Notes: generated by a model not told the origin, from the letters alone. Shown: positions 1 to 7,585, numbered from the stretch's first letter. The stretch is DNA of 9,536 nucleotides from Steroidobacteraceae bacterium (GCA_023253235.1 JALRHE010000436.1:1-9536); one strand, 5' to 3'. Translations and numbers: made by a program.

Positions 1-3000
1 ACGAAGACCCCGCCGCCATGCTTGAGCCTTGGGATGGCCCGGCCTCGATCGTGTTCACCGATGGCCGCCAGATTGGCGCCACGCTGGACCGCAACGGCCT
101 GCGCCCCTCGCGTTATTGGGTCACCAAGGATGGCCTCGTTATCATGGCCTCCGAGGCTGGCGTGCTTCCGATCGAACCCGAGCGCATCGAGCAAAAAGGC
201 CGCCTCCAGCCTGGCCGGATGTTCCTCGTGGATACCTCGAAGGGCCGCATCATTTCTGACGAGGAGATCAAAAATGAAATCATCAACGAGCATCCCTACC
301 GGAAGTGGCTCGATGAAAACCATGTCCTGCTCAGCGATCTACCGAAGCCGCCACGCGAGTGGTTGCCAGATCATGAGACGATCCTCCAGCGCCAACAGGC
401 ATTCGGTTACACCTTCGAAGACCAGCGCGTGATCCTTGGCCCGATGGCCCGCGACGGCGTTCAGCCCATCGGCTCGATGGGCACTGACACCCCGCTGGCG
501 GTGCTCTCCGACAAGCCCGTTCTGCTCTACAGCTATTTCAAGCAGCTCTTCGCACAGGTCACAAATCCGCCGATTGATCCAATCCGCGAGGAAATTGTCA
601 CCGCCACGACCACCATGCTCGGCTCCGAGGGCAACCTCCTTGAACCGACGCCCGTGAGCTGCCGCATGATCAAGCTCAACGAGCCGATCATCGACAATGC
701 CGCTCTGGAGCAAATCCGGCATCTTGACCGCGAGGGATTCCGCCCCGTCACAGTCCCGATTCTTTTCGACGCCTCAGCTGGCCCGGAAGGGCTTGAGAAG
801 GCGATGGAGACGCTTTTCGCTGATGCCGACAAGGCGCTCGCCGAAGGGAAAAACATCATCATTCTTAGTGATCGCGGCGTTGACCGCGACCATGTGGCGA
901 TCCCGGCGTTGCTCGCGGTGGCGGGCCTGCACCACCACCTCATCCGCGCCGGCACGCGCACGAAGGCCAGCTTCGTGCTGGAGTCGGGCGAACCCCGCGA
1001 AGTCCACCACTTCGCTCTCCTGCTTGGCTACGGCATCAGCGCGGTGAATCCCTATCTCGCCTTCGAGTCGCTCGACGACATGATCCGCGAGGGAATGCTC
1101 CCCGGAGTGGACCACAAAAAAGCGGTGAAGAATTTCATCAAGGCCGCCGTCAAGGGCGTCGTCAAGACGATGGCCAAGATGGGCATCTCCACGATTCAGA
1201 GCTACCGCGGCGCCCAGATTTTCGAAGCCGTCGGCATCAACCATGAGATCGTCGACAAGTATTTCTGCTGGACCCCATCCCGCGTTGAAGGCATCGGCCT
1301 CAAAGAAATCGGCGAGGAGCTTTTCCGCCGCCACCGCCGGGCCTACCCGCTCGGTGAAGTGGTAAATCCCACACTCGACCCGGGCGGCGACTACCAGTGG
1401 CGCAACGACGGCGAGCAGCACCTCTTCAATCCGGAGACGATCCACTCGCTTCAGAAAGCGGTTCGCACCGACGACTACGCGACCTTTAAGAAATACTCTG
1501 CGCTGGTGAATGACCAAGATAAGCGCCACTTCACCCTGCGCGGCCTGCTTCAGTTCAAAAAAACCACGCCCGTTCCGATCGAAGAAGTCGAGACGGTCGA
1601 GCAAATCGTCCGTCGTTTCAAAACCGGCGCGATGAGCTACGGCTCGATCTCGAAGGAAGCCCACGAGGCGCTCGCCATCGCGATGAACCGCCTCGGCGGA
1701 AAATCGAACACCGGCGAAGGCGGCGAGGATCCCGAGCGTTTCACTTGGTCCCAAAATGGCGACTCGATGAACTCCGCCATCAAGCAGGTGGCCTCCGGCC
1801 GTTTCGGCGTCACCGCCCACTACCTCACGAATGCCCGAGAGATTCAGATCAAGATGGCGCAGGGCGCAAAGCCCGGCGAGGGCGGCGAATTGCCCGGCAC
1901 GAAGGTTTATCCCTCGATCGCCAAAACCCGTGGCACCACGCCCGGCGTCGGCCTCATTTCGCCTCCGCCGCACCATGATATCTACTCGATCGAGGATTTG
2001 GCCGAGCTGATCCATGACCTCAAAAATGCCAACCGCGCCGCACGCATTTCTGTGAAGCTCGTCTCTGAGGTCGGAGTCGGCACGATTGCCGCCGGCGTGG
2101 CCAAAGCCCACGCCGATGTCGTTCTCATCAGCGGCTTCGACGGCGGCACAGGTGCCTCGCCGCTCTCGAGCATCAAGCACGCGGGCATGCCTTGGGAACT
2201 CGGCCTGGCCGAAACCCACCAAACGCTCGTTCTGAACAACCTCCGCAGCCGTATCGCGGTGGAGACCGACGGCCAGCTCAAGACCGGCCGCGATGTCGCC
2301 ATCGCCGCGCTCCTCGGCGCCGAGGAATTCGGCTTCGCCACCGCACCGCTCGTCACGCTCGGTTGCATCATGATGCGCGTTTGCCACAAGAACACCTGCC
2401 CGGTGGGCGTGGCCACGCAGAATCCCGAGCTCCGCAAGAACTTCACCGGCGATCCCGCGCATGCTGTGAACTTCATGCGTTTCATCGCGCAGGAACTCCG
2501 CGAGATCATGGCTGAACTCGGCTTCCGCACCGTTCAGGAAATGGTCGGCCGCGTTGACAAACTCGAAGCCCGCACGGCGGTTGACCACTGGAAGGCCCGC
2601 GGACTCGATCTCTCGCCGCTCCTTCACTCGCCATCTGTCGGCCCAGAGGTCGGCCGCTATTGCCAACTCGAGCAGGACCACGGCATCGCCAAGTCGCTCG
2701 ACATGACCGTGCTGATGGACATCTGCAAGCCCGCCATCGAGCGCGGCGAAAAAGTCCGCGCCACCCTGCCGGTCAAAAATATCAACCGCGTTGTCGGCAC
2801 CATCATCGGCAACGAAGTGACCCGCAAATACGGTGCTGCCGGCTTGCCCGACGACACGATCCATCTCCACTTCCAAGGAAGCTCGGGCCAAAGTCTCGGC
2901 GCGTTCATGCCCCACGGCATGACGATCGAACTCGAAGGCGACACAAACGACTACCTCGGCAAGGGCCTCAGCGGTGGACGAATCGTCCTCTATCCGCCGA

Positions 3001-3575
3001 AGGCCTCCACCTTCAAGGCCGAGGAAAACATCATCTGCGGCAATGTGGCTCTCTACGGCGCCACCCGTGGCGAGGTTTTCCTGCGCGGCATGGCCGGCGA
3101 GCGCTTCGGCGTCCGCAACTCCGGCGTCAATGCCGTTGTGGAAGGCCTGGGCGATCACGGCTGCGAATACATGACTGGTGGCCGCGTTGTCGTTCTCGGT
3201 AACACGGGCCGCAACTTCGCCGCAGGTATGTCCGGCGGTATCGCCTACATACTCGACGAAGCGGGCAATTTCGCTTCCGACCGCTGCAACAAGGCCATGG
3301 TCGCTTTGGAAAAACTCGAAGACCCCATCGAGATCGAGGAACTTCGTGAGTTGATACAACGCCATGTCGAATTCACCGGCAGCGAACACGGCCAAGCTGT
3401 CCTTGCCGATTTTCACAGCCTGTTGCCGAAATTTGTGAAGGTCATCCCCCACGACTACAAACGCGTGCTCGAGGCAATCGCCCAAGCCAAAGCCGACGGT
3501 CTTGATGGAGATGAAGCCATCAACGCCGCATTCGAAGCCAATTCGCGCGATCTCTCGCGCGTCGGAGGAAACTAA
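1..3575 (+). CDS. gltB: Glutamate synthase large (alpha) subunit, 5' end missing
   Basis: The alpha subunit releases ammonia from glutamine and uses it to aminate 2-oxoglutarate on FMN, giving glutamate. The frame is open to the left edge. Codons from position 3 read EDPAA and then MLEPWDGPAS, which is internal GltB sequence, so the ATG at 18 is not the start. About 1,190 residues are present of a usual ~1,500; most of the N-terminal Ntn glutaminase domain, including its catalytic Cys, lies outside. In order I see the glutaminase tail (DGRQIGATLDRNGLRPSR), the central domain, the FMN/synthase barrel from about 1626 (GAMSYGSISKEAHEAL, then GKSNTGEGGEDPERF and the ISPPPHHDIYS loop), the 3Fe-4S cysteines in a C-x5-C-x4-C pattern (codons at 2364, 2382 and 2397), and the glycine-rich GXGXG beta-helix domain from about 2840 to 3300. 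Codons are dominated by GGC, CGC and CTC. Stop TAA is at 3573-3575. Identification is secure. Confidence 0.98.
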   Translation, partial: EDPAAMLEPWDGPASIVFTDGRQIGATLDRNGLRPSRYWVTKDGLVIMASEAGVLPIEPERIEQKGRLQPGRMFLVDTSKGRIISDEEIKNEIINEHPYRKWLDENHVLLSDLPKPPREWLPDHETILQRQQAFGYTFEDQRVILGPMARDGVQPIGSMGTDTPLAVLSDKPVLLYSYFKQLFAQVTNPPIDPIREEIVTATTTMLGSEGNLLEPTPVSCRMIKLNEPIIDNAALEQIRHLDREGFRPVTVPILFDASAGPEGLEKAMETLFADADKALAEGKNIIILSDRGVDRDHVAIPALLAVAGLHHHLIRAGTRTKASFVLESGEPREVHHFALLLGYGISAVNPYLAFESLDDMIREGMLPGVDHKKAVKNFIKAAVKGVVKTMAKMGISTIQSYRGAQIFEAVGINHEIVDKYFCWTPSRVEGIGLKEIGEELFRRHRRAYPLGEVVNPTLDPGGDYQWRNDGEQHLFNPETIHSLQKAVRTDDYATFKKYSALVNDQDKRHFTLRGLLQFKKTTPVPIEEVETVEQIVRRFKTGAMSYGSISKEAHEALAIAMNRLGGKSNTGEGGEDPERFTWSQNGDSMNSAIKQVASGRFGVTAHYLTNAREIQIKMAQGAKPGEGGELPGTKVYPSIAKTRGTTPGVGLISPPPHHDIYSIEDLAELIHDLKNANRAARISVKLVSEVGVGTIAAGVAKAHADVVLISGFDGGTGASPLSSIKHAGMPWELGLAETHQTLVLNNLRSRIAVETDGQLKTGRDVAIAALLGAEEFGFATAPLVTLGCIMMRVCHKNTCPVGVATQNPELRKNFTGDPAHAVNFMRFIAQELREIMAELGFRTVQEMVGRVDKLEARTAVDHWKARGLDLSPLLHSPSVGPEVGRYCQLEQDHGIAKSLDMTVLMDICKPAIERGEKVRATLPVKNINRVVGTIIGNEVTRKYGAAGLPDDTIHLHFQGSSGQSLGAFMPHGMTIELEGDTNDYLGKGLSGGRIVLYPPKASTFKAEENIICGNVALYGATRGEVFLRGMAGERFGVRNSGVNAVVEGLGDHGCEYMTGGRVVVLGNTGRNFAAGMSGGIAYILDEAGNFASDRCNKAMVALEKLEDPIEIEELRELIQRHVEFTGSEHGQAVLADFHSLLPKFVKVIPHDYKRVLEAIAQAKADGLDGDEAINAAFEANSRDLSRVGGN

Positions 3576-3580
3576 GGAGG
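3574..3580 (+). promoter_or_regulatory. Ribosome binding site of gltD
   Basis: AAGGAGG, a near-perfect anti-16S match, lies 9 nt before the gltD ATG (3590). It overlaps the last two bases of the gltB TAA stop. This fixes the gltD start and suggests that ribosomes finishing gltB help initiate gltD, keeping the subunits in step. Confidence 0.85.
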
Positions 3581-3589
3581 AATCAAGCC

Positions 3590-5074
3590 ATGGGAAAACC
3601 AACTGGATTTATCGAATACGACCGCGAGGTCGCCACTGACATCACGCCACGCCAGCGTCTCAAAAACTGGGACGAGTTCCACGAGCACATGCCCGAGGAG
3701 AAACTCAAAGTCCAAGGCGCGCGCTGCATGGATTGCGGTATTCCGTTTTGCCACACCGGAAAACTTCTCTCCGGCATGGCCAGCGGATGCCCGGTCAACA
3801 ACCTCATTCCCGAGTGGAACGATCTCGTTTATCGCGGTCTGTGGCGCGAGGCACTCGACCGACTGCACAAGACCAACAACTTCCCGGAGTTCACGGGACG
3901 AGTTTGCCCGGCGCCGTGCGAGGGTTCGTGCGTGCTCGGCATCAACAATCCGCCGGTCACGATCAAGAACATCGAGAATACGATCATCGAGCGTGGCTTC
4001 GAGGAGGGTTGGGTTGTTCCCGAGCCGCCGAAGACCCGCACTGGCAAGAAGGTAGCCGTCGTCGGCTCCGGCCCCGCCGGACTTGCTGCTGCACAGCAGC
4101 TGAATCGTGCCGGCCATACGGTGACGGTGCTCGAGCGAGCCGATCGTCCGGGCGGACTTTTGATGTACGGCATTCCCAACATGAAGCTCGATAAGCAGGA
4201 CGTGGTGATGCGCCGCATCAAGCTGCTCGAGCAGGAAGGCATCAAGTTCATCTGTAACGCCAACGTGGGTGATAACTACGAGGCGCAGATGATGCGTCGT
4301 GACTTCGACGCCATCGTGCTGTGCACGGGTGCGACGCAGCCGCGCGATCTACCGGTGGACGGACGCCAACTCGCCGGCGTGCATTTCGCCATGGACTATC
4401 TCACCGGGGCGACCGATGCCGTGCTTGCCAAAAATCCGGCGGCGGCTGCTCTGCACGCGAAAGGACTCGATGTGGTCGTCATTGGTGGCGGCGATACCGG
4501 CACCGATTGTGTCGGTACAGCCATGCGTCAGGGCTGCCGCACGCTCACGCAATTCGAGATCATGTCAAAGCCGCCGCTCGAGCGTGCTGCCGATAATCCG
4601 TGGCCGGAGTGGCCGCGCGTGTACAAGATGGACTACGGTCAGGAAGAGGCGGCAGCCAAGTTTGGTCAGGATCCACGCGCCTATCTGACGACCGTCAAGA
4701 AACTCGTCGGCGACGAGGCTGGGCGAATCAAAGAAATCGTCACGGTCGAAGTACGTTGGGAGAAAAACGAGCGTGGCCAGCTTGTTCCCGTTGAGCAGGC
4801 CGGAACGGAGCGCACCCAACCCGCGCAACTCGTATTGCTCGCGATGGGCTTCACGGGGCCCGATACCGTGTTGCCTCAGGATCTCGGTATCGAACTCGAC
4901 GATCGGCGTAACGTCAAAGCCGAGTACGGCAACTACGCCACCAATGTTCCCGGCGTCTTCGCGGCCGGTGATTGTCGGCGTGGGCAGAGTCTTGTCGTGT
5001 GGGCGATCAACGAGGGACGCGGTGCTGCGCGCGAGTGTGATCGCTGGTTGATGGGCTCGACCGAACTGCCCTGA
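3590..5074 (+). CDS. gltD: Glutamate synthase small (beta) subunit
   Basis: This 494-aa flavoprotein takes electrons from NADPH through FAD and passes them via 4Fe-4S clusters to the FMN of GltB. The N-terminal iron-sulphur region has C46, C49, C54 and C67, then C106-x3-C110-x3-C114. The FAD-binding GSGPAG is at residues 159-164, the NADPH-binding GGGDTG at 299-304, and the closing FAD segment (GVFAAGDCRRGQS) at about 455-467. The start MGKPTGFIEYDRE, the insert DNPWPEWPRVYKMDYGQEEAAAKFG and the end VWAINEGRGAARECDRWLMGSTELP match the Bacillus-type GltD I recall. They do not match the E. coli/Pseudomonas type, which starts differently and lacks that insert. Codon use is more mixed than in gltB, with many GGT, GGA, CGT and CGA codons, especially beyond about codon 100. 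The gene follows gltB by 14 bp in one operon and is followed at once by a terminator. The function is certain; the origin is inference. Confidence 0.97.
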   Translation: MGKPTGFIEYDREVATDITPRQRLKNWDEFHEHMPEEKLKVQGARCMDCGIPFCHTGKLLSGMASGCPVNNLIPEWNDLVYRGLWREALDRLHKTNNFPEFTGRVCPAPCEGSCVLGINNPPVTIKNIENTIIERGFEEGWVVPEPPKTRTGKKVAVVGSGPAGLAAAQQLNRAGHTVTVLERADRPGGLLMYGIPNMKLDKQDVVMRRIKLLEQEGIKFICNANVGDNYEAQMMRRDFDAIVLCTGATQPRDLPVDGRQLAGVHFAMDYLTGATDAVLAKNPAAAALHAKGLDVVVIGGGDTGTDCVGTAMRQGCRTLTQFEIMSKPPLERAADNPWPEWPRVYKMDYGQEEAAAKFGQDPRAYLTTVKKLVGDEAGRIKEIVTVEVRWEKNERGQLVPVEQAGTERTQPAQLVLLAMGFTGPDTVLPQDLGIELDDRRNVKAEYGNYATNVPGVFAAGDCRRGQSLVVWAINEGRGAARECDRWLMGSTELP

Positions 5075-5076
5075 TC

Positions 5077-5107
5077 AAAAAAAACCCCGCGCAGAGCGCG
5101 GGGTTTT
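5077..5107. terminator. Bidirectional intrinsic terminator
   Basis: A perfect 12-bp stem pairs 5081-5092 with 5096-5107 around a 3-nt loop. It starts 6 nt after the gltD stop. A run of eight A on the left (5077-5084) becomes a U8 tract when read on the minus strand, so it is strongest for minus-strand transcripts. On the plus strand it ends in four T inside the stem and should still terminate gltBD. It thus serves gltBD from one side and the candidate small RNA, or read-through from the transporter operon, from the other. Confidence 0.88.
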
Positions 5108-5299
5108 GCTGGGCAGATGTCGTCACTCCCGGGTCTGGCGCTGTGCGGCGACTGCAAAGGAGTCGCCCCATGGACGCTAATTGAATCCGGCGGAACCGCG
5201 CTGTTGGCCGATTCCTCGGGAGCCCCAAAATGAGGGGTCACCCTTTTCCGTGTCCACGTCGCCCGCCTAGGGTTCTGTGTTGTCTGGCTGCCACGAACG
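5077..5299 (-). ncRNA. Candidate small structured RNA, family not recognised
   Basis: A minus-strand transcript starting about 5298-5300 would run about 220 nt to the U8 tract at 5077. The promoter and terminator are both visible. The stretch can form nested and branched pairing: 5288-5292 with 5112-5116 closes the ends, 5252-5258 pairs over 7 bp with 5169-5175, and hairpins lie at 5147-5167 (7-bp stem), 5183-5214 and 5218-5243. No credible ORF fits: frames open on this strand have no ribosome binding site and run through the terminator into antisense gltD. I compared it from memory with 6S RNA, SRP RNA, RNase P, tmRNA, RsmY/Z-type RNA and the cobalamin riboswitch. The length before the terminator (about 190 nt) and a CCCUAGGCGG segment near the 5' end are loosely 6S-like, but the branched fold and weak closing helix argue against it. 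That a transcript is made is inference. Confidence 0.5.
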
Positions 5300-5302
5300 T
5301 GG
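5291..5302. promoter_or_regulatory. Short inverted repeat over the predicted small-RNA start
   Basis: CCACGAACGTGG has 5-bp arms around AA and sits just downstream of the minus-strand -10 box, across the predicted transcription start. It could be an operator, or a 5' hairpin if transcription starts a few bases earlier than predicted. It is short enough to occur by chance. Confidence 0.25.
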
Positions 5303-5304
5303 TG

Positions 5305-5332
5305 AGTATACAACCGACAATATGACTGTCTA
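5305..5332 (-). promoter_or_regulatory. Sigma70-like promoter of the candidate small RNA
   Basis: Read on the minus strand, TAGACA (5332-5327) and TATACT (5310-5305) are separated by 16 bp. Each matches the consensus (TTGACA, TATAAT) at four or five of six bases. The predicted start is about 5298-5300. The stretch is A/T-rich against GC-rich surroundings. It lies downstream of the 256-aa gene and points away from it, so it can only serve the interval ending at the 5077-5107 terminator. Confidence 0.55.
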
Positions 5333-5339
5333 GTGACAA

Positions 5340-5361
5340 AAATGCGACATAGATCACGGAA
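5340..5361 (-). promoter_or_regulatory. CRP/FNR-family-like operator
   Basis: Read on the minus strand, the 16-bp core CGTGATCTATGTCGCA matches the ideal E. coli CRP core TGTGATCTAGATCACA at 12 of 16 positions, with a perfect GTGATCTA left half; a TTT flank also fits. The centre is about 50-52 bp upstream of the predicted small-RNA start. That is not one of the classic activating spacings (-41.5, -61.5), so its role is open. It lies between the stop of the 256-aa gene and the small-RNA promoter. The match is by eye; the regulator is inferred. Confidence 0.35.
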
Positions 5362-5367
5362 GCGCGA

Positions 5368-6138
5368 TTAATTCCCCCAGTGTGGTCCCCGGGATAGCTC
5401 GACCAATTCGTAGTAGGTCTGCATATAGCCGGCGACCTGTCCCTTCAGGAACAGGTAGTCGCCGTCGGCAGTACACCAAACATCGTAGGGCGGGTGCTCC
5501 TGCGGCAACTCCGGGTTGCTGACGAACTGATAATGCAGCGCGTCGAAGGTGCCGGCGCCGACGGTGACCTTTTCCGGGCCGACGAACACGAGGTTCAGGC
5601 CGATCGAGAAGAGCATGGGGCCGGTCGCACCGCGGTGATCGGGCGACGACAACAGCATCTGGTTGATGCGCTGTACGACGCCGGGCTTGTTCTGGTCGAT
5701 GAGGCGCAGATGCCAAGCATCGCAGGCGATCGCATGGTTCTGAAAGGTGAGCAGGGGCGTCGAGAGATCCATCGTCTGCGAGACGCGGCCTTCTAGCGAG
5801 GTCCAGGTTTCGCATTCGGCGTATTGCGGGTGAAAGCGGAACCAACCCGAGCCCATGAACTTGCTGGCGACCGAGAGCCTGACGAAACAGTCGGTCGGCA
5901 TCCAGTGCGCATCGAGCGAATAGGTGATGTCGCGCATCACCGAGGGACGATCGTCGATTTCGCAGTGCGCCGTGCAGGTGCGGGTACCGTCGGCGTGGAC
6001 GTCCATGCGGAAGTACTCGCGACCGCGCTCCTGATTCAAGCGTTCCGGCTTCTTGCTGGTGTAGAGGATCTTCCCCATCACGCTGCGATGATCGCGTTGC
6101 AGGATCGGAAGTTTCGGATCGGCCGGTGCCTGTGCCAT
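5368..6138 (-). CDS. Uncharacterised 256-aa protein in a transporter operon
   Basis: I do not recognise a named family. The start is the ATG at 6136-6138 (MAQAPADPKLP): it has GAGGAG 9 nt upstream (plus-strand 6148-6153), whereas the longer open frame would run back into the transporter gene. The protein is soluble-looking, with no signal peptide or membrane segment. It is rich in aromatic residues and alternating, strand-like sequence. The C-terminal part (VTVGAGTFDALHYQF at about 191-205, then a W-x-x-x-D-G-D-Y-L-F-L segment and MQTYYELVEL) recalls DUF3108-type beta-barrel proteins, where a V-x-x-GTF-[DE]-A strand precedes a W-containing hairpin. That resemblance is from memory and uncertain. 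Cysteines at 55, 59, 84, 109, 139 and 222 form no obvious metal motif. The gene follows the transporter gene after 49 bp on the same strand, so a shared substrate or pathway is likely. Confidence 0.85.
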   Translation of the reverse strand: MAQAPADPKLPILQRDHRSVMGKILYTSKKPERLNQERGREYFRMDVHADGTRTCTAHCEIDDRPSVMRDITYSLDAHWMPTDCFVRLSVASKFMGSGWFRFHPQYAECETWTSLEGRVSQTMDLSTPLLTFQNHAIACDAWHLRLIDQNKPGVVQRINQMLLSSPDHRGATGPMLFSIGLNLVFVGPEKVTVGAGTFDALHYQFVSNPELPQEHPPYDVWCTADGDYLFLKGQVAGYMQTYYELVELSRGPHWGN

Positions 6139-6187
6139 GGATGAGTGCTCCTCTCGAGAGAAATGATTTACGGGTCGAGTGTAGACC

Positions 6188-7540
6188 TCAACTGGCCGTG
6201 TTCGCCCATTCACGCGCCTCACGTGCCGCAGCGCGGAAGTGCGGCAAGTTGTAGACGAGCAAGGCTGCACCGATGATCGAGACGATCGTGGCAACGACGA
6301 ACATCGAGTAACGCAGCTGCGACTCGTCGGCGAAGTAGTAGTCGGTGACCATGGCGACCGCTGTTGGCCCGATGAAGAAGCCGACCGCGTTCAACACGAA
6401 GTAGTAGAACGCGACGATCTGAGCACGCATGGTTGGCGGCGCGATCGCAACCACCGCGGCAGCACCCGCTGCAGTCGGTGCTGCCGCACCGATCGTCGCC
6501 GGAATCAGAAACAGTACCGAGAGTAAGGGTGTCGGCATCAGCGTAAAGAGGCAGTAGCCCGTCGCCATGACAACGAAAGCGAGCAGACAAACGCGAACGT
6601 AGCCGTCTTCATATCGCTTCTGGAACCAATCGCTCAAAAAGCCGCCAATCAGCACGCCGGTCAGTCCGAATACGATGGTGATCACGCCGCGCCACTGAAT
6701 CCAGTAACCGAGCTCCTCGGGTGTCAGGTTATAGGTGCGGCGAAGGAACTCCGGAATCCAGAAGCCGATGCCATAGGCCATGATGGCAAGGCCCGAGAGG
6801 GCGAAGAAGAGCACGAGAAACGCGCGCCAGCGCTTGAGCAGATAGGCGAGCGTCTGATTCACGGGCGAAGCGATGGGCTTCATACCGCTCACCAGAAATT
6901 CACGACGGATGGGTTCCTTGATGGTCAGGATCAACAGTGCGACCAGCAGGCCGGGCAGTCCTACGTAGATGAACATCATCTGCCACGGTTCGTGCCAGCC
7001 TAGCAAGGGCAACTCGACTGGACCGATTTCTTTGAGCTTGGGATAGATTGCGCCGCCGAAGATGAAGGCGATGCCACTGCCGCTCGAGACGCCTGCGGTA
7101 TAAAGACCAATGGCACGACCGATCTTGTCGGGCGGGAAATAGTCCTTGAGGATCGACATGGCCGAAGGGTTAAGTGCAGATTCACCTGCGCCGACACCAA
7201 CGCGTGCGAGGAATAGCGCCATGTAGGAGGTGGCGAAGCCGCAGGCTGCCGTCATCAAGCTCCAGAATACGACACCGAAGAAGATCAACCAGCGGCGATT
7301 GCCGCGATCGGCGAACCAGGCGATCGCCACTCCGAAGAAGGTGTAGAACACGGCGAATGCGCCGCCGAGCAGGAGGCTCATCTGGGTGTCGCTGATCTGC
7401 AAACTGGCCTTGATGTCCGGCACGAGCAGCGCAATGATCTCGCGGTCGACGAACGCCAGGATGTAAGCGAGCAGCAGAACGAACACCACGTACCAGGAGT
7501 ACAGGGGGTTCGGGTAAGGGATCGTCTCGTTTCGTGTCAT
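6188..7540 (-). CDS. MFS transporter, Spinster-like
   Basis: This is a 450-aa inner-membrane carrier of the major facilitator superfamily with about 12 hydrophobic segments. The first (about 15-40, WYVVFVLLLAYILAFVDREI) carries the D32-R33-E34 charge cluster common in Spinster-like members. The loop between segments 2 and 3 has the motif A-like WFADRGNRR (75-83). ARVGVGAGESALNPSAMSIL (112-131) is the R-x-G-x-G-E-[AS] segment of this group. The protein is near normal family length and appears intact. The ATG at 7538-7540 has AGGAG on the minus strand (plus 7546-7551 reads CTCCTC), 5 nt upstream. Substrate cannot be read from sequence; Spinster-like carriers in proteobacteria are often found near genes for lipophilic or aromatic acids. 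It leads a probable two-gene operon and is divergent from the deacylase gene, with only 45 bp between start codons. I found no convincing -35/-10 pair there. Confidence 0.93.
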   Translation of the reverse strand: MTRNETIPYPNPLYSWYVVFVLLLAYILAFVDREIIALLVPDIKASLQISDTQMSLLLGGAFAVFYTFFGVAIAWFADRGNRRWLIFFGVVFWSLMTAACGFATSYMALFLARVGVGAGESALNPSAMSILKDYFPPDKIGRAIGLYTAGVSSGSGIAFIFGGAIYPKLKEIGPVELPLLGWHEPWQMMFIYVGLPGLLVALLILTIKEPIRREFLVSGMKPIASPVNQTLAYLLKRWRAFLVLFFALSGLAIMAYGIGFWIPEFLRRTYNLTPEELGYWIQWRGVITIVFGLTGVLIGGFLSDWFQKRYEDGYVRVCLLAFVVMATGYCLFTLMPTPLLSVLFLIPATIGAAAPTAAGAAAVVAIAPPTMRAQIVAFYYFVLNAVGFFIGPTAVAMVTDYYFADESQLRYSMFVVATIVSIIGAALLVYNLPHFRAAAREAREWANTAS

Positions 7541-7585
7541 GCGGGCTCCTCGGCAGCGCTCCGTTCTAGCTCATTCGGCGTCAAC

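Noticed and set aside
18..20. ATG at 18 as the start of a complete gltB.
   Set aside because: The frame is open to the window edge, the preceding codons are coding, and the sequence at this point is the end of the glutaminase domain, several hundred residues into GltB.
774..3602. A 942-codon open frame antisense to gltB.
   Set aside because: It is a shadow of the strong GC codon bias of gltB; it shows no recognisable domain and no ribosome binding site, and the plus strand encodes an unmistakable protein.
5077..5299. 6S RNA (ssrS) as a firm call for the small RNA.
   Set aside because: Length and a CCCUAGGCGG segment are suggestive, but the best hand fold is branched, the closing helix is only about 5 bp, and I cannot run the covariance model that would decide.
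5077..5299. RsmY/RsmZ/CsrB-type RNA, because GGA occurs several times, once in a CCGA-GGAA-UCGG hairpin.
   Set aside because: About five or six GGA in 220 GC-rich bases is near expectation, and only one sits clearly in a hairpin loop.
4933..5313. Minus-strand open frame crossing the candidate small RNA and the terminator.
   Set aside because: It begins at a non-ATG codon inside the promoter, lacks a ribosome binding site, reads through the terminator hairpin into antisense gltD, and has a low-complexity, Arg/Pro/Ser-rich product.
6139..6294. Longer N-terminus (52 extra residues) for the 256-aa protein.
   Set aside because: It would overlap the transporter's 3' end, is Arg/Ser-rich in the style of an out-of-frame shadow, and ignores the good ribosome binding site before the ATG at 6138.
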